From NCBI GenBank assembly GCA_045647785.1, contig JAZRMU010000007.1, positions 1-50,676 of the forward strand: a stretch of 50,676 nucleotides of DNA. The letters run 5' to 3'. A program made the position numbers and the translations under genes. The notes under the pieces were generated by a model. The model did no database searches. It saw nothing but the letters and a program-made list of their open reading frames with translations, and was not told the DNA's origin. Positions 24,637-32,741 of this stretch are shown in pieces; the stretch's first letter is position 1, and every line of letters begins with the position of its first letter. The DNA comes from SIG565 sp045647785. Its GTDB lineage: Bacteria; Bacillota; Clostridia; Oscillospirales; Acutalibacteraceae.

Positions 24637-25010
24637 TGGATAAAAAAGAGAGTGGCAAAAAAGCCGAGCAGTTAGTTGCTGATTTTTTAAGAGAAAAGGG
24701 CTACATAATTGCTAAAATGAATTATCATAGTCGATTCGGTGAAATCGATATTATAGCCGAGAATAAAAAATATGTCTGCTTCGTAGAGGTTAAGATGCGT
24801 AGTGAAAACGCTATTTTCACCCCTGCCGAGGCGGTGGATTACCGTAAGCAGCAAAAAATCATTTTAACTGCAAAAAACTTTTTAGCTAAAAGCAATATCC
24901 CCGAACTGCAACCGAGGTTTGATGTAGCGGAGGTTTACCGATATACCGATGAAGCGGGGATAAAAAAGCTAAAATTACATTATATTAAAAATGCTTTCAA
25001 TGCTATTTAA
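24633..25010 (+). CDS. YraN family endonuclease-like protein (UPF0102)
   Basis: A 125-aa protein with a predicted Holliday-junction-resolvase/restriction-endonuclease-like fold. The core motif is YHSRFGEIDIIAENKKYVCFVEVKMR, supplying the Asp and Glu-x-Lys residues of the nuclease-like site. Its role in the cell is not settled. It is translationally coupled to rnhB (ATGA overlap), a very common pairing in bacteria. Confidence 0.93.
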   Translation: MMDKKESGKKAEQLVADFLREKGYIIAKMNYHSRFGEIDIIAENKKYVCFVEVKMRSENAIFTPAEAVDYRKQQKIILTAKNFLAKSNIPELQPRFDVAEVYRYTDEAGIKKLKLHYIKNAFNAI

Positions 25011-25022
25011 AGGGGCGATTTT

Positions 25023-26504
25023 ATGAACTATATCAGTACAAGAAACAATAAATTAACCGCTACTGCCGCCGAGGCTATCGCAAACGGCATTTCTAAAGAG
25101 GGTGGACTTTTTGTTCCCGAAACAATTCCGTCCTTAACAGAAAGCGATTTTGAAAGTCTTAAGGCACTGGATTATAAGGGCAGAGCAAAATATATTCTCA
25201 AAAATTTCTTAACCGATTTTTCGGGAGATGAAATATCCTACTGTGTAGATGGCGCATATACAGGCAGCTTTCAGAACGAAGAGCCAGCACCTATTGCGCG
25301 CCTTGGCAGCAATATAAATATGCTTGAGCTTTGGCATGGTCCCACCTGCGCTTTTAAGGATTTAGCGCTGCAGCTGCTGCCTTATCTTTTAACAACTGCC
25401 GCAAAAAAGGTGAATTCGGGTAAAGAAACTGTAATTCTCGTTGCTACAAGCGGCGATACAGGCAAGGCGGCTCTTGAGGGCTTTGCCGATGTTGAGAACA
25501 CAAAGATAATAGTTTTCTATCCGTGCGACGGTGTAAGCCCGATGCAAAAGCTTCAAATGGATACACAAAAGGGTGAAAACGTTTTTGTTTGCTCGATTAA
25601 TGGCAATTTCGACGATGCCCAGACAGGTGTTAAAAAGATTTTCACAAACGGTGAAATTATCGAAAAGCTTGAGGGCGCAGGAAAACTGTTTTCCAGTGCT
25701 AACTCAATAAACTGGGGCAGACTTGTTCCGCAGATTATCTACTATGTATCGGCTTATTGCGATTTGCTCAAAGAGGGCGGAGCTGTGGATGGCTTTAATG
25801 TAGTAGTACCAACAGGTAACTTCGGTAATATTCTTGCCGCATATTACGCAAAGGTTATGGGTGTGCCGATAAAGAAGCTGGTTTGCGCATCTAATGCAAA
25901 CAATGTTTTAACCGATTTTATTGAAACCGGTGTTTACGACCGAAACAGACGGTTCTTCACCACAATTTCACCTTCTATGGATATTCTCATTTCCAGCAAC
26001 CTTGAAAGAATGCTGTTTGAGCTTTCCGGACACGATAGTGATAAAATAGCGGCACTTCAGGAAAATCTTGCCAAGACCGGCTCTTTCAAAATTGATGCCG
26101 AGATGGCGGCTAAAGTTAAAGATATTTTCTATGGTGGCTGCTGTGATGATGATAGAACAAAGGCTACCATTAAAAAGGTGTTTGAGGAGTATGGCTACCT
26201 TGCCGATACCCACACCGCAGTCGCGCTGGCTGTATACGAGGATTATGTAGCGGCAACGGGCGATAATACTCCTGTTGTAATCGCCTCAACTGCATCACCC
26301 TATAAGTTCGCTAAGAGTGTTTATTCGGCTATAGGCGGAGAGGTTACCGATGATGAGTTCAAGGTGTTGAACGATTTGTCTGCTGCAACAAAGACCGAAA
26401 TCCCCGAGCCCATCAAGGCGCTTGAAAACGCTGCGGTTCGCTTTAGCAATGTGTGTGAAAGCGAGCAAATGCCAGAAGTTGTTTTAGAATATTTAGGTCT
26501 ATAA
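25023..26504 (+). CDS. thrC: threonine synthase
   Basis: PLP-dependent conversion of O-phospho-L-homoserine to threonine, the last step of threonine synthesis. At 493 aa it is of the longer type seen in E. coli and clostridia: MNYISTRNNKLTATAAEAIANG, then the PLP lysine Lys112 in HGPTCAFKDLALQLLPYLL, the phosphate-binding VATSGDTGKAALEGF, and SSANSINWGRLVPQI. The ribosome binding site is AAGGGG. It follows yraN by 12 bases and may be transcribed with it; I see no T-box or other amino-acid-responsive leader in front. Confidence 0.96.
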   Translation: MNYISTRNNKLTATAAEAIANGISKEGGLFVPETIPSLTESDFESLKALDYKGRAKYILKNFLTDFSGDEISYCVDGAYTGSFQNEEPAPIARLGSNINMLELWHGPTCAFKDLALQLLPYLLTTAAKKVNSGKETVILVATSGDTGKAALEGFADVENTKIIVFYPCDGVSPMQKLQMDTQKGENVFVCSINGNFDDAQTGVKKIFTNGEIIEKLEGAGKLFSSANSINWGRLVPQIIYYVSAYCDLLKEGGAVDGFNVVVPTGNFGNILAAYYAKVMGVPIKKLVCASNANNVLTDFIETGVYDRNRRFFTTISPSMDILISSNLERMLFELSGHDSDKIAALQENLAKTGSFKIDAEMAAKVKDIFYGGCCDDDRTKATIKKVFEEYGYLADTHTAVALAVYEDYVAATGDNTPVVIASTASPYKFAKSVYSAIGGEVTDDEFKVLNDLSAATKTEIPEPIKALENAAVRFSNVCESEQMPEVVLEYLGL

Positions 26505-26505
26505 A

Positions 26506-26535
26506 AAATTACCCGACTGTTCAGTCGGGTAATTT
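26506..26535. terminator. bidirectional terminator between thrC and the DUF1540 gene
   Basis: A 13-bp perfect stem (AAATTACCCGACT at 26506-26518, AGTCGGGTAATTT at 26523-26535) with a GTTC loop. The T-run is better on the minus strand, suiting the small minus-strand gene. Confidence 0.85.
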
Positions 26536-26539
26536 ACAG

Positions 26540-26701
26540 TTAGTTCTTCGCGCGGAAGGTGTTGCAGCAGGTGTCTGTGCAGTCGCAGGCGGTGCAGCCG
26601 CCAACACTGATTTTGTTAGCTGTGCAGCTGTCATCCTTTGCGTGGTATTCGCAGGTTTCAACATGGCATACAATGCCATTAATTTTATTTTTGTTTTCCA
26701 T
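26540..26701 (-). CDS. DUF1540 cysteine-rich small protein, 53 aa
   Basis: A short gene missed by length cut-offs. The protein begins MENKNKINGIVCHVETCEYH and has eight cysteines (12, 17, 26, 36, 39, 41, 45, 46). It matches the DUF1540 pattern: C-x4-C-x-Y, then an S/D-x-C-x-A-x-x-I-x-V block, then a C-terminal T-C-C-N-T-F. The ATG at 26701 is preceded on its strand by AAAGGAA, and a terminator lies 4 bases after the stop. DUF1540 proteins are probably metal-binding, and some are linked to sporulation in clostridia, but the function is not established. It is convergent with thrC and divergent from the phosphoesterase. Confidence 0.88.
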   Translation of the reverse strand: MENKNKINGIVCHVETCEYHAKDDSCTANKISVGGCTACDCTDTCCNTFRAKN

Positions 26702-26788
26702 TTTTAAAGTTCCTTTCTTGTTATATTACCGTTTCGGCCTTATTATTATTTGCGGTATAAAAAATTATATTCAGTGGGGTGAAGAGTT

Positions 26789-27472
26789 TTGTCGCTGTAT
26801 ACTATTTCCGATTTGCATTTATCATTCGGTTCTGATAAGCCAATGGATATTTTTCACGGTTGGGATAATCATACCGACAGAATTGTTGCTGCTTGGAACA
26901 GGGTGGTAGCGGAGAATGACACAGTAATTCTTCCCGGCGACCTTTCTTGGGCGCTAAAACTGGAGGATACTTTACCAGATTTTTTATTTTTGGAAAAACT
27001 TAACGGTATCAAAATTATTGGTAAAGGGAATCACGATTTATGGTGGAGTACCCGTAAGAAAATCGAGGAATTTTTTGAAAAAAATTCAATAAAAACCGTA
27101 AAATTGCTTTTTAATAACGCCTACCGTGTAGACGGCGTTGCGGTTTGCGGCACTCGTGGCTGGTTCTACGACGCCAAAGAAACCGATAAAAAGGTAGTGC
27201 TTCGCGAGGCGGGCAGACTTGAGACTTCTATAAAGGCAGCTCTCGAGCTCGGCGGAGAGCCGATAGTGTTTTTGCATTATCCGCCCGTTTATGGCGATAT
27301 GGTGTGTGATGAGATTTTCGAGGTTCTCAAAAAATATGATATAAAAACCGTTTATCACGGGCATATTCACGGTGCGGGACTTAATAAGTCAGTATCGGAA
27401 TATGGCGGCATTTCTCTAAAATTAGTATCCTGCGATTGTGTCGGTTTTACACCGATACGCGTGAAAAAATAA
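26789..27472 (+). CDS. metallophosphoesterase, calcineurin-like
   Basis: A 227-aa member of the calcineurin-like phosphoesterase superfamily, binding two metal ions. All five blocks are visible: SDLHLS, PGDLSWALK, GKGNHDLWW, FLHYPPVYG and YHGHIHGAGL. The substrate is unknown. The start is TTG at 26789 with GGGGTGA at 26776-26782. It stands alone between a minus-strand DUF1540 gene and the tig operon; homologues in clostridia are annotated only as phosphoesterases. Confidence 0.92.
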   Translation: MSLYTISDLHLSFGSDKPMDIFHGWDNHTDRIVAAWNRVVAENDTVILPGDLSWALKLEDTLPDFLFLEKLNGIKIIGKGNHDLWWSTRKKIEEFFEKNSIKTVKLLFNNAYRVDGVAVCGTRGWFYDAKETDKKVVLREAGRLETSIKAALELGGEPIVFLHYPPVYGDMVCDEIFEVLKKYDIKTVYHGHIHGAGLNKSVSEYGGISLKLVSCDCVGFTPIRVKK

Positions 27473-27516
27473 TTTTTGAAAATTTTTGCAAAAAATGGTA
27501 GAAATATTATAAAAAC

Positions 27517-27527
27517 TGTGGTATAGT
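27517..27527 (+). promoter_or_regulatory. extended -10 element upstream of tig
   Basis: TGTGG followed by TATAGT, about 35 bases before the tig ATG. No -35 is recognisable at normal spacing, so this would rely on the extended -10. Confidence 0.45.
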
Positions 27528-27561
27528 ATTATGAGATAAAAAATCTACGGAGGTTTTATAA

Positions 27562-28992
27562 ATGAGTTTAAAAAGTTCAAAAAAGGTTGATACCAACAGA
27601 TATCAGCTCGAAATCGCTATTGACGGTGTGAAATTCGGCGAGGCTGTAGAAAAAGCTTACCGTCAGAATGTAAAGAAAATGTCAGTTCCCGGCTTCAGAA
27701 AGGGAAAAGCCCCCCGTAAGTTCATCGAGAAGATGTATGGCGAAGCCGTTTTTTATGAGGATGCTCTTAATATCCTGTATCCCGAGGCTGTTGAGGCTGC
27801 TATCGAGGAGTCAGGTCTCACCTATGTTGACGATAAAATCGATACCGAGGTTGTATCTATCGGTGCTGATGGTGTAGAGTTTAAGGTAACTATCACAGTT
27901 GCTCCCGAAGTAACCGTTGCTGATTATAAGGGAATTAAGGTTGAAAAGCTTGCTGTTAAGGTTGAGGACAGCGAGGTTGAGGACGAGCTTTCTCGTATGG
28001 CCGACCGCAACGCTCGTATGGTAGCAGTTGAAGACAGAGCAGCCAAGCTTGATGATATCACTGTTATTGATTTTGAAGGCTTTATCGATGGTGTTGCTTT
28101 CGATGGCGGCAAGGGTGAGTCCTTCTCCTTAACACTCGGCTCGGGTCAGTTTATCCCCGGCTTTGAGGATCAAATTGTTGGACACAATATCGGCGAGGAA
28201 TTTGATGTTAATGTTGATTTCCCGTCTGATTATCAGGCTGCAGAGCTTGCTGGAAAGCCCGCAGTATTTAAGGTTAAGCTCCATGAAATTAAGGTTCGCG
28301 AGCTTCCCGCTATCGATGATGACTTCGCGAAGGATGTAAGCGAATTTGATACTCTCGATGAATTAAAGGCTGATATCAAGGCTAAAGCACTTGAGAGAAA
28401 GCAGAGAACTGCAGATGAGCAGGTTGAAAACGATATCGTTGATGTTATTGTTGAGGGTATGAAGGCTGAAATTCCTGATGCTATGATTAATAACCGTGTG
28501 GACCAGATGGTGCAGGATTTTGCCTACAGACTTCAGATGCAGGGCATGAATGTTGAAACCTACATTCAGTACACAGGTTCTACTCTTGATGAGTTCAAAG
28601 CAACATTCCGTCCGCAGGCTGAAAAGCAGGTTAAAATGCGTCTTGCTCTTGAAAAGATTGTTGAGCTCGAAAGCATCACCGCAAGCGATGAGGATGTTGA
28701 GGCTCAAATTGCTAAAATGGCTGAAAACTATGGCGTTACTGTTGAGCAGGTTAAGGCTGCAGTTCCCGCAAAGGAAATTGCTAAAGATTTAGCTGTAAAT
28801 AAGGCTATTGACCTTGTAAAAGAGGCAGCAGTAGTTACAGAGGTTGAAAAGAAGAGCGAGAAGAAGCCGGCTGCTAAAAAGCCTGCTGCAAAGAAGACCA
28901 CTACCAAGAAGGCAGAGGGTGAGGCAGCAGAGAAGGCTCCCGCAAAGAAAACCACAACCAAGAAGACAGCAGCAAAAAAGGATGCTGAATAA
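27562..28992 (+). CDS. tig: trigger factor with a lysine/alanine-rich C-terminal tail
   Basis: Ribosome-associated chaperone and prolyl isomerase, 476 aa. The N-terminal ribosome-binding domain contains the signature VPGFRKGKAPRKFIEKMYG (about residues 44-62). The FKBP domain lies at about 150-240 (TVIDFEGFIDGVAFDGG, FPSDYQAAELAGK). The SurA-like C-terminal domain runs to about 428. Residues 429-476 are an extra histone-H1-like tail made of KKPAAKK and KKTTTKK repeats with little else. Standard trigger factor ends near 430. The start follows GGAGGTTTTATAA. It is upstream of clpP and clpX, the usual order. Confidence 0.95.
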   Translation: MSLKSSKKVDTNRYQLEIAIDGVKFGEAVEKAYRQNVKKMSVPGFRKGKAPRKFIEKMYGEAVFYEDALNILYPEAVEAAIEESGLTYVDDKIDTEVVSIGADGVEFKVTITVAPEVTVADYKGIKVEKLAVKVEDSEVEDELSRMADRNARMVAVEDRAAKLDDITVIDFEGFIDGVAFDGGKGESFSLTLGSGQFIPGFEDQIVGHNIGEEFDVNVDFPSDYQAAELAGKPAVFKVKLHEIKVRELPAIDDDFAKDVSEFDTLDELKADIKAKALERKQRTADEQVENDIVDVIVEGMKAEIPDAMINNRVDQMVQDFAYRLQMQGMNVETYIQYTGSTLDEFKATFRPQAEKQVKMRLALEKIVELESITASDEDVEAQIAKMAENYGVTVEQVKAAVPAKEIAKDLAVNKAIDLVKEAAVVTEVEKKSEKKPAAKKPAAKKTTTKKAEGEAAEKAPAKKTTTKKTAAKKDAE

Positions 28993-29023
28993 TTGTTTAT
29001 AATTGAGGCATTCCGTGCATAAT

Positions 29024-29038
29024 TTATACAGTGTATAA
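29024..29038. promoter_or_regulatory. perfect palindrome between tig and clpP
   Basis: TTATACA-G-TGTATAA, a 15-bp perfect inverted repeat with a single central base, 24 bases before the clpP start. It may be an operator or an incidental AT-rich palindrome; it does not match CtsR or CIRCE sites. Confidence 0.35.
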
Positions 29039-29061
29039 CACAAATTTCGGAGGTGCAGATT

Positions 29062-29649
29062 ATGGATATGAGTTTTATTCCTTATGTAGTTGAGCAAACA
29101 AGCCGCGGAGAGCGTTCTTATGATATTTTCTCCCGCTTGCTCAATGATAGAATTGTTATGCTGTGTGATGAGGTTAATGATACAACCGCCAGCCTTGTCA
29201 TCGCTCAAATGCTGTTTTTGGAGGCGCAAGACCCCGAAAAGGATATTTGCTTCTATATTAACAGCCCCGGCGGCTCTGTTTCGGCAGGCCTTGCTATCTA
29301 CGATACTATGCAGTACATCAAGTGCGATGTCAGCACAATTTGTATGGGTATGGCTGCGAGCATGGGTGCATTCCTTTTGGCTTCAGGCGCAAAGGGCAAG
29401 CGCTACGCTCTGCCTAACAGCGAGATTATGATTCATCAGCCGCTAGGCGCTGCCAAGGGTCAGGCAACCGATATTCTCATTCACGCAAAGCATATTGAGA
29501 AAACAAGAGAAAAGTTAAATTCTATTCTATCCGAGCGTACAGGTCGCCCGATTGAGGAGATCCGTAAGGATACCGAAAGAGATAACTTTATGTCGGCTGA
29601 CGAAGCCGCGGATTACGGTCTTATTGATAAGGTAATCACCAAAAGATAG
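29062..29649 (+). CDS. clpP: ATP-dependent Clp protease proteolytic subunit
   Basis: Serine protease core of ClpXP, forming a 14-subunit chamber in the cytoplasm. The catalytic residues are Ser100 (MGMAASMGAF), His125 (IMIHQPLGAAKG) and the Asp of ERDNFMSADEA. At 195 aa it is the normal size. The start at 29062 (M-D-M-S-F-I-P-Y) uses CGGAGGTG at 29048-29055; the in-frame GTG at 29053 lies within that site. It is followed by clpX after 9 bases. Confidence 0.97.
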   Translation: MDMSFIPYVVEQTSRGERSYDIFSRLLNDRIVMLCDEVNDTTASLVIAQMLFLEAQDPEKDICFYINSPGGSVSAGLAIYDTMQYIKCDVSTICMGMAASMGAFLLASGAKGKRYALPNSEIMIHQPLGAAKGQATDILIHAKHIEKTREKLNSILSERTGRPIEEIRKDTERDNFMSADEAADYGLIDKVITKR

Positions 29650-29658
29650 GAGACTATA

Positions 29659-30909
29659 ATGTCAACTAAAAAAGAAGATAAGGTTTGCTGCTCGTTCTGC
29701 GGAAAATCGCAGGACGAAGCAGTTCGTCTTATAGAGGGACCGGGCGTTTTTATTTGCGATGGCTGTATTTCCTTTTGCAATTCGCTTTTAACCGAGGATG
29801 ATGAGCTGTTCGCAAAGCCTAAAAAGGGCAAGAAAAATGCTGCCGAGTTTAAAATGCTGAAGCCTGCCGAAATCAAGGAAAAGCTTGATGAGTATGTAAT
29901 AGGGCAGGATGAGGCAAAGAAAACTCTTGCCGTTGCGGTTTATAACCACTATAAGCGAATTTCAAAAAATGTTAATACCGATGTTGAGCTGCAAAAGAGC
30001 AATGTTGTTTTGCTTGGCCCCACAGGTGTCGGCAAAACCCTGCTTGCTCAAACACTCGCTAAAATTATCGATGTTCCGATAGCTATTACCGATGCCACCA
30101 CCTTAACCGAGGCGGGTTATGTCGGCGAGGATGTTGAGAACATTCTGCTTCGCCTTATTCAGGCGGCCGATTTCGATGTTGAAAAGGCGCAGCGTGGTAT
30201 TATCTATGTCGATGAAATAGATAAAATAGGCAGAAAAAGCGAAAACACCTCTATAACCCGCGATGTAAGCGGAGAGGGTGTTCAGCAAGCTCTACTCAAG
30301 ATTTTGGAGGGCACGGTTGCCAATGTTCCGCCGCAGGGTGGTAGAAAGCATCCGCAGCAGGAGCTTATCCCGATTGACACAACCAACATTTTGTTCATCT
30401 GCGCAGGTGCATTTGATGGACTTGATAAGGTTGTTGAGCGCCGCATAGGTGGCAGCAGCTTGGGATTTGGCGCAGAGGTTAAATCCAAGACCGAAGCTAA
30501 GAACGAAATCGCCAACACCCGCGTAACCCCGCAGGATTTGGTGAAGTTCGGTATGATACCCGAGCTTGTAGGTCGTTTGCCCGTTATAACAAGTCTTAAA
30601 GCGCTCGATAAGGAGACCCTTATCAGGATTATGACCGAGCCTAAAAACTCGATTATAAAGCAGTATCAAGCATTATTCCAAATGGATAATGTGGCGCTTG
30701 AATTCGAGCAGGGCGCGCTCGAGGCAGTAGCCGAGCTGGCTATTAAGCGCAATACCGGTGCTCGTGGACTTCGCGCCATTATCGAGAATATTTTAACCGA
30801 CTTGATGTTCGGCACTCCGTCCGACGAAACCATTAATAAAATCACTATCACTGCCGAAACTGTAAATGGCGGTAAAGCAAAAATAACACACACCAAAAAA
30901 GCGGTGTAA
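29659..30909 (+). CDS. clpX: ATP-dependent Clp protease ATP-binding subunit ClpX
   Basis: AAA+ unfoldase that feeds substrates to ClpP. The N-terminal C4 zinc-binding domain is present (CSFCGKSQDEAVRLIEGPG ... ICDGC, residues about 10-37). The Walker A is GPTGVGKT, the Walker B IIYVDEIDKIG, and the ClpP-contact IGF-type loop and sensor 2 (NTGARGLRAIIE) follow. At 416 aa it is full length. It is the last gene of tig-clpP-clpX; lon, often next, is absent. Confidence 0.98.
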   Translation: MSTKKEDKVCCSFCGKSQDEAVRLIEGPGVFICDGCISFCNSLLTEDDELFAKPKKGKKNAAEFKMLKPAEIKEKLDEYVIGQDEAKKTLAVAVYNHYKRISKNVNTDVELQKSNVVLLGPTGVGKTLLAQTLAKIIDVPIAITDATTLTEAGYVGEDVENILLRLIQAADFDVEKAQRGIIYVDEIDKIGRKSENTSITRDVSGEGVQQALLKILEGTVANVPPQGGRKHPQQELIPIDTTNILFICAGAFDGLDKVVERRIGGSSLGFGAEVKSKTEAKNEIANTRVTPQDLVKFGMIPELVGRLPVITSLKALDKETLIRIMTEPKNSIIKQYQALFQMDNVALEFEQGALEAVAELAIKRNTGARGLRAIIENILTDLMFGTPSDETINKITITAETVNGGKAKITHTKKAV

Positions 30910-30914
30910 AAAAT

Positions 30915-30950
30915 AAAAGGTAGACACATTTCGGTGTGTCTACCTTTTTA
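30915..30950. terminator. bidirectional terminator after clpX
   Basis: A 14-bp perfect stem (30915-30928 with 30935-30948) and 6-nt loop, flanked by A and T runs. It separates clpX from the convergent DNA glycosylase gene. Confidence 0.9.
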
Positions 30951-30991
30951 TAGTATTAACTCTATAAAATTTTCGCAGCAATATGTATAAT

Positions 30992-31807
30992 TTACTTATT
31001 TTCTCTCGCATAATAGAAAATATATTGCTGGTAAATGCCTGCAAACTCGCTATCTGCCTCGCAGAGCTTGCCACCGAACAACTGCTCAATTGCGCGCTTA
31101 ATCCAAACATCGCGCGGGAAGGCTGAAAGGTGGCCAAGTCCGAAAAGCAGCACACAGTCGGCGACCTTGTTGCCAACACCGTAAATTGATAGCAGCCTTT
31201 CGCGGGCAGTATCCATAGGCATAGCCTTAAGCTCCTCTAAATTGAGCTCTCCGCGCGCTACCTTGCAAGCGGCATCCAATATGTATTTAGCGCGAAAACC
31301 GCTTCTAATCACGCTTAAATCGTCGATAGAAAGGCTAGCTATACGCTCGGCACTCGGAAATGTGTAGCCGCCCTCGACCTTTTCGCCAAAATTTTCGCAA
31401 AGCCTATCAATAATTCCTTTGATTCGGGGAATGTTATTGTTTTGCGAAATTATAAAAGAGCATAGCGCTTCCCATGGGTCTTGGCGCAGAATTCTAATGC
31501 CGCCGCCATATTCGGCAGCGTTTTTGAGTATGGGATTTTCGATTTTTTCGATTATCGCTCTATAGTCGCGACCAAGGTCAAAATAATCATACCAAAATTC
31601 GTAAAATTCTTTCTCGGTTGTGTTGTAAATACGCACGAATTCTGCCGTCTGCTGCAGCTTCAAATAGCGGTTAAGTGCTATTCCTTCCCATATTCCTTCA
31701 CCAATTTCGCTCCATCGAAAAGCCTGCCCACAGTCGAGCGTGGCGGCAAGCGAAATGTTCTCGGGAGAGTAAATATAGGCGCTGTTATTTTTAAATTCAA
31801 AATGCAC
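30992..31807 (-). CDS. 8-oxoguanine DNA glycosylase, OGG1 type
   Basis: A base-excision repair glycosylase/lyase that removes oxidised guanine. It has the OGG N-terminal domain (LDCGQAFRW near residue 27, as in eukaryotic OGG1 and the Clostridium acetobutylicum enzyme). The HhH-GPD motif contains the catalytic lysine Lys214 (YGVGNKVADCVLL) and the conserved Asp233 (FPRDVWIKRAI). No iron-sulfur cysteine cluster follows, also as in OGG1. I prefer the GTG at 31807, 9 bases after AAGGA; the ATG at 31816 directly abuts that site and would add three residues. It has its own promoter. Confidence 0.9.
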   Translation of the reverse strand: MHFEFKNNSAYIYSPENISLAATLDCGQAFRWSEIGEGIWEGIALNRYLKLQQTAEFVRIYNTTEKEFYEFWYDYFDLGRDYRAIIEKIENPILKNAAEYGGGIRILRQDPWEALCSFIISQNNNIPRIKGIIDRLCENFGEKVEGGYTFPSAERIASLSIDDLSVIRSGFRAKYILDAACKVARGELNLEELKAMPMDTARERLLSIYGVGNKVADCVLLFGLGHLSAFPRDVWIKRAIEQLFGGKLCEADSEFAGIYQQYIFYYARENK

Positions 31808-31837
31808 AAAAATCATTCCTTGAAAATTTATGTTCCA

Positions 31838-31866
31838 ATTTTACCACATTTGTTGTATAATAACAA
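31838..31866 (-). promoter_or_regulatory. promoter of the DNA glycosylase gene
   Basis: On the minus strand TTGTTA, 17 bp, TAAAAT, with TGTGG just before the -10, as at rpmE and rplS. Confidence 0.7.
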
Positions 31867-31881
31867 GCGGAGATGATAAAA

Positions 31882-32574
31882 ATGAGAGATGATATTTGCA
31901 CTATACCCGTAAGTGAGGTCTTTGAAGAGGATGATGGTTGTCCGATTTGCAGAATGCGGCGTACTGTTGAAAATCATATCGTTGATTATATAATGGGTGC
32001 TGCCATGATGGAACCCGATGTTCGCATTGAAACAAATAAAACGGGATTTTGCCCCTCACATTATGATATGATGCTGAATCACAAAGGCAGGTTGTCGCTG
32101 GCTTTAATGCTCGAAACGCACCTCGATTTTATAAACGAGGACGTGCTTAATTTCAAGCTTTTTGAAACAAAAAAGAAGAAGGCGGAAAAAGCAGGGAATA
32201 TATACGATAAATGCTTTGTTTGCGATAAAATTAATTGGGGTATGGAGCGTATGATAGATACCCTTTACCGCTGCTATGAAACCGAGCGCGATTTTAGAAA
32301 TATGTTTGATAATCAGTCTATGTTCTGTATTCCGCATTATGAATTGCTTGTGGGCGGCGCTAATAAGCGCAATATGCCAAAATACCATAGCGAGTTTGTG
32401 AAATCTATTACTGAAACGGTTAAAAAGTGCAGCAAAGCGCTTTCAAAGGATGTTAAAAACTACTGCAAGGTGTATAGCTATCAGAATAATAAGGATAATT
32501 GCGATTGGGAAAATGCCAAGGATTCTGTTGAGCGTTCTATAGCATTTTTAACGGGCAGAATTGTGGAAAAGTAG
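31882..32574 (+). CDS. DUF6062 family protein
   Basis: A 230-aa protein of a family restricted mainly to clostridia, function unknown. Recognisable features are the N-terminal MRDDICTIPVSEVFEE, a CPIC pair (GCPICRMR), the block IMGAAMMEPDVRIETNKTGFC with a following SHYDMML histidine, a second Cys pair (CFVCDKINWGMERM) and a late CIPHYELL. The repeated C-x-x-C / C-x-x-H pattern suggests two metal-binding sites, which is inference. The start at 31882 uses CGGAG at 31868-31872; an ATG at 31873 overlaps that site. It is divergent from the DNA glycosylase. Confidence 0.85.
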   Translation: MRDDICTIPVSEVFEEDDGCPICRMRRTVENHIVDYIMGAAMMEPDVRIETNKTGFCPSHYDMMLNHKGRLSLALMLETHLDFINEDVLNFKLFETKKKKAEKAGNIYDKCFVCDKINWGMERMIDTLYRCYETERDFRNMFDNQSMFCIPHYELLVGGANKRNMPKYHSEFVKSITETVKKCSKALSKDVKNYCKVYSYQNNKDNCDWENAKDSVERSIAFLTGRIVEK

Positions 32575-32611
32575 GTTGCCGAACTTTACATAATATGGCA
32601 AAAAATGTCGA

Positions 32612-32672
32612 AGTGGATAACTTTTGCCGCTAAAACAAAGGGTTTTCCCACTTTTCCACCGAGTTATCAACT
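32612..32672. promoter_or_regulatory. cluster of DnaA-box-like sites
   Basis: Within 61 bases: AGTGGATAA (32612-32620, 8 of 9 to the reverse of TTATCCACA), TTTTCCACC (32652-32660, 7 of 9) and TTATCAACT (32664-32672, 7 of 9). They sit in the 5' region of the small membrane-protein gene. There is no dnaA or dnaN nearby, so this is not an obvious origin. Confidence 0.35.
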
Positions 32673-32741
32673 TTTTTATGTAAACCTGAATATTATTTTC
32701 GCTTTCCGTCTAAAATATTTTTGAAAGGCGGATTGAGGCTT

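Noticed and set aside
25011..25022. T-box or other amino-acid leader in front of thrC.
   Set aside because: The gap to yraN is only 12 bases, too short for a leader, and contains only a ribosome binding site.
26559..26909. Plus-strand open frame of 116 codons across the thrC-phosphoesterase gap.
   Set aside because: It lies opposite the DUF1540 gene and runs into the phosphoesterase in another frame, has no ribosome binding site and shows no family features.
28993..29061. CtsR or CIRCE heat-shock operator before clpP.
   Set aside because: No GGTCAAA-type tandem repeat and no TTAGCACTC inverted repeat are present; only an unrelated palindrome is seen.
32581..32720. A chromosomal replication origin at the DnaA-box-like cluster.
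   Set aside because: The boxes are few and imperfect, there is no flanking dnaA or dnaN, and no clear AT-rich unwinding repeats are seen.
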